The notes under the pieces are model-generated. The model did not search any database, was not told the DNA's origin, and saw only the letters and a program-made list of their open reading frames with translations. 64,000 nucleotides of DNA from a virus: positions 1 to 64,000 of the IMG/VR virus record IMGVR_UViG_3300009509_000004, one strand, 5' to 3'. A program made the translations under genes and the position numbers. Positions 59,195-64,000 of this stretch are shown here, piece by piece; the first letter of the stretch is position 1; each line of letters opens with the position of its first letter.

Positions 59195-60760
59195 TTATTG
59201 CTGCAAGCCCAGTGTGATGATGACGTCCCCAGACTTGACGCCCTTGGGGAAGTCCACCATGATGTCACCTGATGCTGGGGTTGTCCCAACATAGACATCA
59301 TTTTTGGTTGTGACGTTGCCACCGTACAGCAACCGACCGTTCAAGAAGATGAAGGCATCCACCGTCCCTGGCGTGTTCATATCGATGCTGAACGCCGTCA
59401 AGTCCAACGTGGCCGCTGGGATGTTGACCCCTTGGCCATAGTTGGTGGCTGCCACAAATATCTTGAGGCTCAAATCGACACCACCCATTTGGATGGCATA
59501 CTTGATCGCATCAGAAATTGATACAAACGTCCCTGAGCCTTCAAACACAGTCTTGAGTGCGCTGATCGAACCATTCGTTGCGTCGTCCAACGGCAATGGC
59601 GTTGTCTCACGCACCGTCTGAAACTTCACATCAGCAGAAGCTCTGACCGTATTGTCGCCAGCAGTCGCCCTGGTCTCGATGCTCGATGAGTCGATGACCC
59701 CAAGCGCCGTTTTGCCAACATTGATCGACTGCCCAGAGGTGTCAACTGAAATCCCCTCGGCAAAGTCGCTGTCTGCGGCATCGTTGTTGAACACATCGAC
59801 TGCCGACCCGACCTGAACTTGGGTCGTGCCCCCGTCGTTGCGCACAACTTGCCACAAGACGCTGCCGCCGCTTCCTGCTCTGAAAACCCACGCTTTGGTG
59901 TCAGCGAGTCTGATGTCAACGTCACCTGCGTCAACTTCCATGTACTCGCCGCCATCATACGCCCGATCCAACCCGCCAAATCCTGGGCTGATTGGGTCTG
60001 CCTCGCTCAAGTCGCCCCGATAGGCATCCTCACTCAAGCTGGCAAGGTCGTTCCTGTCCGTGTAGCTGAACACGATTTTCTTGCCCTGGATGTCTGCCGC
60101 TGGCACAGCTTCCAGATCGTCATACGTGGCATTGGGCCGCACAAAACTGATCTGCGCTTGATCGTTGCCGGTGAGCGTGAAGCTGTTTCCATCCGTTGCT
60201 GCGCTGCCGACCTGGAGCAATCCCCAGATACGTCTGTCAGAAGACAACAGCGGATCTCCTGAATCGCCATCAAAGACAGCAACCAGGTTCTTGGGCTTCA
60301 GGGCATTCTCGCCTGAATTTTCTGTGAGCGAATGAGTTGGAGGGCTGGTGAGCGGTGCCGCCAGCTGGGCAACTACTGCGCCCTTGCTGGTATTTGCGAT
60401 GGCAATGGGCCTGCTCGGTGGCTGGCCTGCGGATGCAAGCAGGACAGCGTTGTGCGTGGCCCCGACAGTGACGTCAGTGAGGTTCAACGTCCACTTGAGT
60501 GCATTCTTTTCCTCACATGAAGTCTGGCTGAACAGACCATACAATGACGCATCACCGCCAAAGACTGATGCCGGATCGTCGTGCCAATTCCCAGCCTGGT
60601 TGCCATGAATGACCCGCTTCATCTGCGAGATCAAAAATTCATGGTAATCAGCCATGTCAACGCTGGTTGTTTCAGCTGTTGCGATGGCTGCTGCTGACTT
60701 TGTATCGTCAAAGGTATCTGGCTTGTGGATCTGGTCAAGCCGCTGAAGTGAAACTGTCAT
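59195..60760 (-). CDS. Large structural protein with repeats of beta domains
   Basis: A 521-residue protein with several beta-rich segments ('GNSFTLTGNDQAQISFVRPN', 'VDAGDVDIRLADTKAWVFRA') and 'NNDAADSDFAEGISVDTSGQ'. ATG 60760 has AAGGAGG in front; the longer frame to 60799 is unlikely. It could be a head fibre or surface protein. No family recognised. Confidence 0.68.
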   Translation of the reverse strand: MTVSLQRLDQIHKPDTFDDTKSAAAIATAETTSVDMADYHEFLISQMKRVIHGNQAGNWHDDPASVFGGDASLYGLFSQTSCEEKNALKWTLNLTDVTVGATHNAVLLASAGQPPSRPIAIANTSKGAVVAQLAAPLTSPPTHSLTENSGENALKPKNLVAVFDGDSGDPLLSSDRRIWGLLQVGSAATDGNSFTLTGNDQAQISFVRPNATYDDLEAVPAADIQGKKIVFSYTDRNDLASLSEDAYRGDLSEADPISPGFGGLDRAYDGGEYMEVDAGDVDIRLADTKAWVFRAGSGGSVLWQVVRNDGGTTQVQVGSAVDVFNNDAADSDFAEGISVDTSGQSINVGKTALGVIDSSSIETRATAGDNTVRASADVKFQTVRETTPLPLDDATNGSISALKTVFEGSGTFVSISDAIKYAIQMGGVDLSLKIFVAATNYGQGVNIPAATLDLTAFSIDMNTPGTVDAFIFLNGRLLYGGNVTTKNDVYVGTTPASGDIMVDFPKGVKSGDVIITLGLQQ

Positions 60761-60799
60761 GCGCGCATCCTCCTTGTCGCCTTTGTCGCTCGCTGGCAA

Positions 60800-61264
60800 C
60801 TACTCAACAAGTGGATTATAGCGCTGCTTGCCTATCCTTCGCAAAGTTACCCTGGCTGCTGGCTGTTGAGCATGTGCCATTATTGTGAGCTGGACATCCC
60901 CTGCAAAACACACAAGTCTTTCACCGCCTTTCATGTTGACGGCATCATCTCGCTCCAGCCCCTCAGCTGAGAAGCTCACTTTGTCAAAAGTGTCAGGACG
61001 CGCCAATGTATATTGCACGCCCATGTAGCTGAACACGCCGCCGTCATCAATCTCGCCGCACTTGGGGCACACCAATTTTGCAGGACGTTTGCACTCAGGG
61101 TTGGGACAGCGGTGCCGCCTCGTGTAACGACGCAGCACCGTGATCCCTGATATGTCTTGTTGGAATTTGTGACTTTTCAGCAGCGTCAATAGCCTTTTGG
61201 CTTGCTCTTCATCATTGACATCTAGCTTGAAAGTGTCACCATTCGCTGTGTTGATCCGAAACAC
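60800..61264 (-). CDS. Zinc-ribbon protein in head region
   Basis: The 154-residue product carries 'HRCPNPECKRPAKLVCPKCG', a three- to four-cysteine ribbon, after a small N-terminal domain. The C-terminal half is beta-rich ('GERLVCFAGDVQLTIMAHAQ'). It starts with GTG 61264 behind GGGGG. Function unknown. Confidence 0.66.
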   Translation of the reverse strand: MFRINTANGDTFKLDVNDEEQAKRLLTLLKSHKFQQDISGITVLRRYTRRHRCPNPECKRPAKLVCPKCGEIDDGGVFSYMGVQYTLARPDTFDKVSFSAEGLERDDAVNMKGGERLVCFAGDVQLTIMAHAQQPAARVTLRRIGKQRYNPLVE

Positions 61265-61279
61265 AACATGGCCCCCTTA

Positions 61280-61341
61280 TTGGCTTACAGCCAAGCAAAG
61301 GAATTTGGCCCCAGGTCAGGTTGTCATCCGATTGCTCGGAT
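61280..61341 (-). promoter_or_regulatory. Two small hairpins between head genes
   Basis: TTGGCT/AGCCAA (61280-61294) and ATCCGA-GCAA-TCGGAT (61326-61341, a GNRA-type tetraloop on the minus strand) lie in the gap after the gene at 61341. Neither has a U-run, so they may stabilise or be processing sites. Confidence 0.38.
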
Positions 61342-61787
61342 CAACCTCCCCACTTCTTTTTCTTGCCCTTCTTGTCCTCAGCGTCTGAGTCAGGCTCCGG
61401 TTCAGGCTCTGGGGTTGGCTCTGGTGCCGGTTCTGCCTTCGCCTTGGGCTTGGCAGGTGCCGGTGCCTTCTTGGCCTCTCCCTTCAGAAGCGCCGCCGCC
61501 CTCTGCTTTGCCTTGGACACATTGTCCTTGGGCCGCTTTGGTTGTTCAGCGGGTGCCTCTGCAGCCTTCTGCTTGGCCAGACGCCCCTTTGACTCGTCAA
61601 AGGGCAAGATGACCAACGCAGCTGCAAGCTGCTTGTGATGCTTCTTGATCCACTCCAGCTCTCCCTCAGTGATCTTCTTGGTTGAGCCAGGAGTGAAGTA
61701 CAACGCCCCTGGTTTGGAGCGTTCAACGCCCTCTCCAAATTCAATCTGGCAAGGGCGCACGCTTTGCGGTATCTGAATCAACGGCAT
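61341..61787 (-). CDS. Head-region protein with basic/proline tail
   Basis: A 148-residue protein with a folded N-terminus ('QSVRPCQIEFGEGVERSKPG', 'ITEGELEWIKKHHKQLAAAL') and a disordered second half made of lysine, alanine, proline and glutamate repeats. AGGAGG precedes ATG 61787. It may be a small head protein that binds DNA or scaffold. Not recognised. Confidence 0.68.
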   Translation of the reverse strand: MPLIQIPQSVRPCQIEFGEGVERSKPGALYFTPGSTKKITEGELEWIKKHHKQLAAALVILPFDESKGRLAKQKAAEAPAEQPKRPKDNVSKAKQRAAALLKGEAKKAPAPAKPKAKAEPAPEPTPEPEPEPDSDAEDKKGKKKKWGG

Positions 61788-61826
61788 GTCAACCTCCTGT
61801 CAACAGTTTGAGGTGCCCTTGCGCCC

Positions 61827-62180
61827 CTATTGGGTCTCCAAAATTCTGTCGATCAGCTCGTTGACGGTGCCTTCGGTGTCCAGCTCCAGCTCTTCAGCGA
61901 TCTCGACCAGCTCTGCCTTCTTCATCTTTCGCAGATCAGCTTCGCTGTACTCTACAAGATCATCTCCGTCCTCATCCACATCGGTTGCGGCTGGGGTTGC
62001 GGCTGCTTTGGCTTTTGCTTTGTCACCTTCCAGCACAGTCACGGCAAACCCTGCTTGACCTTGATAATACTTGATCTCTGCAGGGTTGGTCAGAATCTGT
62101 GGCGACCCTTTCTTGAAAACGCGCCCGCCATGATCATGGGTCAGGCTGCCCCTCAGTTCAACTCGTGCTCTCAGTGCCAT
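61827..62180 (-). CDS. Head protein with SAP/HeH-like C-terminal domain
   Basis: A 117-residue protein. The N-terminal half ('RVELRGSLTHDHGGRVFKKG') is a small beta fold. The C-terminal 35 residues ('YSEADLRKMKKAELVEIAEE', 'GTVNELIDRIL') match the helix-extension-helix or SAP motif that often binds DNA. ATG 62180 has GGAGG eight bases upstream. It sits directly after the capsid gene, where decoration or head-closure proteins are often encoded. Confidence 0.75.
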   Translation of the reverse strand: MALRARVELRGSLTHDHGGRVFKKGSPQILTNPAEIKYYQGQAGFAVTVLEGDKAKAKAAATPAATDVDEDGDDLVEYSEADLRKMKKAELVEIAEELELDTEGTVNELIDRILETQ

Positions 62181-62225
62181 TTTTGTGTCCTCCAATCAAT
62201 GGCTAGTGGTTCACCTAGTGGATGA

Positions 62226-62246
62226 CGGGGCACATTCAGTGCCCCG
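62226..62246 (-). terminator. Strong stem-loop after the capsid gene
   Basis: CGGGGCAC and GTGCCCCG pair perfectly around a five-base loop, 17 bases downstream of the capsid stop. There is no U-run, so it may slow decay of the capsid mRNA or terminate only partly. Confidence 0.5.
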
Positions 62247-62262
62247 CTTCACCACAGATGTG

Positions 62263-63459
62263 TTAGACTCCCTGGCCGATGTTTCGCACCTTGACCAGCG
62301 CGTCCAGCTCTTCAAACTCCACCGCAACCTTGGCCGTGATGGCGTACTGGTTGACACCCTTGAAGATGTCACGATCTTTCTCGATCCTGACATCCCGCCC
62401 GATGCCGACCACAAAGTTGTTCTGGTGGGTGAGAATGAGCTGAGGATTGGACTTGTACGTCACCTTGACGGTGTCGCCGTCGCCAATCGCACCAAGTGCA
62501 ACACGTGCGATGGTACCAGCCGCCGCGTCCAGCACATAGTCGGTGGTCTCCACATATGGAGTCTGCGGAGCACCAGCAAGATCGCTCTTGCTGACCACGA
62601 CGTTCTGGACAGGGCCGTTCTTGAGAGCAACGGCAGTGGTGCCGTTGAGCTGAACGTGCTCAACCACCATCGGCAAGAAGTCCCACAGCGGCACTGGCAC
62701 TGCAGGGATGCCGAATGGCCCATGGCTCGCTCCACCTGCAGCCTGATCACCCAACGCTGTGGCGCGGGTGGACAGCTTCTCCAGGTAGATCTGCCACAGA
62801 TCGGGGGACATGAACCAACGCAACATGGACTTGTTGCGTCGGAATTTGGTGGGCATTGCACGGATGGCCTTGCTGAACAGGCTCAACCCGATGTTGGCCC
62901 CAGCCGCGTCCACAATGTGGCCGCCGTCTGCCAGCTTCTGCCAGCCGTCTTGGAGCGCCAGATACGTGTCCTTGACGTATCCGGTGGAGCTGCCACCGTC
63001 CAAGATGTCCGACTCCAGCTGGGCAGGGCCCAACTTGTCGCCGTTGACATACAGCTCTTCCATGTCGTTGGCGGTCTGCGTGGCCATCATCTGAATGATG
63101 TGTTCCTCCACGCTGTCGCCCTCGATGTTGAGCTCACGGAAGTTGTCGCCGATCTCGAACGGCACCATGAGCTCAGACGGCTTGAGGGTGACCTTGGACG
63201 TGGTGACTCCACGTCGCACGCCAGGATCACGTGCCTCTGCCTTGGGCACCGCCATGCGTTTGCCGATGCCGATCTTGTCGATTTCCAACGTCTCATTGCG
63301 GAAACGCACCACACGAGCGTTGTTGCGCAGCACCGTCTCATCGATCACGAAGTCGATGAAGCGATCACTCTGCGCGGGATTCAACTTGCCTGCACTGGCC
63401 AGCGCGTCAGCTGTGATGACTGCTTTCTGGACCAGCTCTTCATTGGAGATACCAGCCAT
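62263..63459 (-). CDS. Major capsid protein, HK97-fold type
   Basis: At 398 residues this is the main shell protein. The sequence has features of the HK97-fold superfamily: an N-terminal helix and arm ('LNPAQSDRFIDFVIDETVLR'), then 'SELMVPFEIGDNFRELNIEG' and 'MATQTANDMEELYVNGDKLG' (E-loop and spine helix), and a C-terminal 'NNFVVGIGRDVRIEKDRDIF' (the A-domain 'gi.R.i.ie...d'). It is preceded by the probable assembly/protease gene and has a strong AGGAGG site at 63459. Confidence 0.92.
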   Translation of the reverse strand: MAGISNEELVQKAVITADALASAGKLNPAQSDRFIDFVIDETVLRNNARVVRFRNETLEIDKIGIGKRMAVPKAEARDPGVRRGVTTSKVTLKPSELMVPFEIGDNFRELNIEGDSVEEHIIQMMATQTANDMEELYVNGDKLGPAQLESDILDGGSSTGYVKDTYLALQDGWQKLADGGHIVDAAGANIGLSLFSKAIRAMPTKFRRNKSMLRWFMSPDLWQIYLEKLSTRATALGDQAAGGASHGPFGIPAVPVPLWDFLPMVVEHVQLNGTTAVALKNGPVQNVVVSKSDLAGAPQTPYVETTDYVLDAAAGTIARVALGAIGDGDTVKVTYKSNPQLILTHQNNFVVGIGRDVRIEKDRDIFKGVNQYAITAKVAVEFEELDALVKVRNIGQGV

Positions 63460-63519
63460 GTTCTTTCCTCCTGAATCGCAACCTTCTGGTTACTTGTTTG
63501 CTGTCACCCCTGAGCAGTC

Positions 63520-64000
63520 CTACAGGACGCCTGCCCAAAAGCTCTTTTTCGTTTCCTGAGTGTCGGTTCCACCCTCGCCCTCCAAACTCGTGGACGGGTT
63601 GCGGGTTTTCTCGATACTCTCCAGCCGCTCGCCCAAGCCCTTGGTGACCTCTTGGACTTCATCCAGCTTTGCCTTCAGGATGTCCTTGAGCTCAGTCAAG
63701 CTCTTGGTCAACTCGACCACCCCACTGCCTCCAAACTTGGTGCCTGCGGGCACACTGGACTTGGGATTGCCGCCAACAGGGATCTCCTGCATGGACAGCT
63801 CCTTCATGAGCCCAGACAGTGTCTCGATGGCCTGCTTGAGAGCAGCCTCACGCTTGGGCGTGAATGCCTTGGCCTTCTGGACGCCCACGGCCAGCACCTC
63901 CAGCATCTTCTGCACGGTGGCCTCGCCGTCATCGCCCTCGTCACCACCCTCGCCCTCACCGCCATCGGCGTTCTTTTGGGTTTTCTTGAGGGGTGGTTGC
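63520..64000 (-). CDS. Capsid-assembly protein, C-terminal part only
   Basis: The frame is open to the right edge, so the beginning is missing. The visible part starts with an acidic, glycine-rich stretch ('DGGEGEGGDEGDDGEA'), then a helical region ('TLSGLMKELSMQEI', 'ELKDILKAKLDEVQEVTKGL', 'ERLESIEK'), and ends 'KSFWAGVL'. The place directly upstream of the capsid gene, with a flexible and helical C-terminus, fits a fused protease-scaffold (such as XkdF-like) protein. This is inferred from context. Confidence 0.68.
   Translation of the reverse strand, partial: QPPLKKTQKNADGGEGEGGDEGDDGEATVQKMLEVLAVGVQKAKAFTPKREAALKQAIETLSGLMKELSMQEIPVGGNPKSSVPAGTKFGGSGVVELTKSLTELKDILKAKLDEVQEVTKGLGERLESIEKTRNPSTSLEGEGGTDTQETKKSFWAGVL

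Noticed and set aside
62185-63474. Long open frame on the plus strand (429 codons)
   Set aside because: It lies opposite the capsid gene, has no family signal or ribosome site, and is caused by the codon bias of the real minus-strand gene. The same applies to other long plus-strand frames, for example 49002-50297 and 15315-16568.
1-64000. Integrase, attachment sites, repressor or other lysogeny genes
   Set aside because: No recombinase or repressor signature was seen on either strand of the window.

Overview
The window is one stretch of a large tailed-phage genome with a contractile tail (myovirus). Almost every base is coding, and every gene I can support lies on the minus strand, read from position 64000 towards 1. 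Genes are tightly packed, with many 4-base ATGA or TGATG overlaps and GGAGG-type ribosome binding sites. I see no integrase, tRNA, insertion sequence or CRISPR array. Sigma-70-like promoters, signal-peptide and membrane-anchored lysis proteins, and an M15-type endolysin suggest a Gram-negative host. The host cannot be named from the sequence.

Layout in transcription order. (1) 64000-51500: head and neck. This holds the end of a probable capsid-assembly protein, the HK97-fold major capsid protein, a SAP-domain head protein, a run of unassigned structural proteins, and connector or completion proteins. (2) 51500-28700: tail. Sheath, tube, a tail chaperone with a -1 frameshift signal, a 1208-residue tape measure, LysM tube protein, hub, spike, gp25/W, baseplate J, gpI-like protein, and a 1645-residue fibre with about 14 repeats. 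(3) 28650-25150: lysis. An endolysin and several small membrane or coiled-coil proteins sit behind their own likely promoter. (4) 25100-16700: replication. UvsW-like helicase, a replication initiator with a structured leader, a DnaC-like loader, DnaB-like helicase, primase and a DNA methyltransferase. (5) 16600-11200: a CobS/CobT-like AAA+/VWA pair, each with its own promoter, then a sigma-like factor and an unknown protein. (6) 11119-5614: six contiguous metabolic genes (FAD oxidoreductase, MazG-HAD fusion, methyltransferase-like protein, divergent ThyX, class III aminotransferase, P-loop nucleotide kinase). (7) 5627-1: an ExoX-C/zinc protein, DNA polymerase III alpha, HU-like protein, a UvsY-like candidate, and a partial possible ssDNA-binding protein.

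Three things stand out. First, the six-gene cluster at 5614-11119 looks like a pathway that makes a modified pyrimidine nucleotide, probably a hypermodified thymine precursor, and removes competing nucleotides. It contains no recognisable copy of the known post-replicative thymine-modification transferases. Second, the leader of the replication initiator gene (23474-23584) can fold into a compact, gap-free pseudoknot-like RNA. The RNA ends in a terminator hairpin plus eight U residues just before the ribosome binding site, as in a riboswitch or attenuator. Third, the cobS gene is bordered by two near-identical terminator/promoter/RBS units, which suggests a modular cassette.
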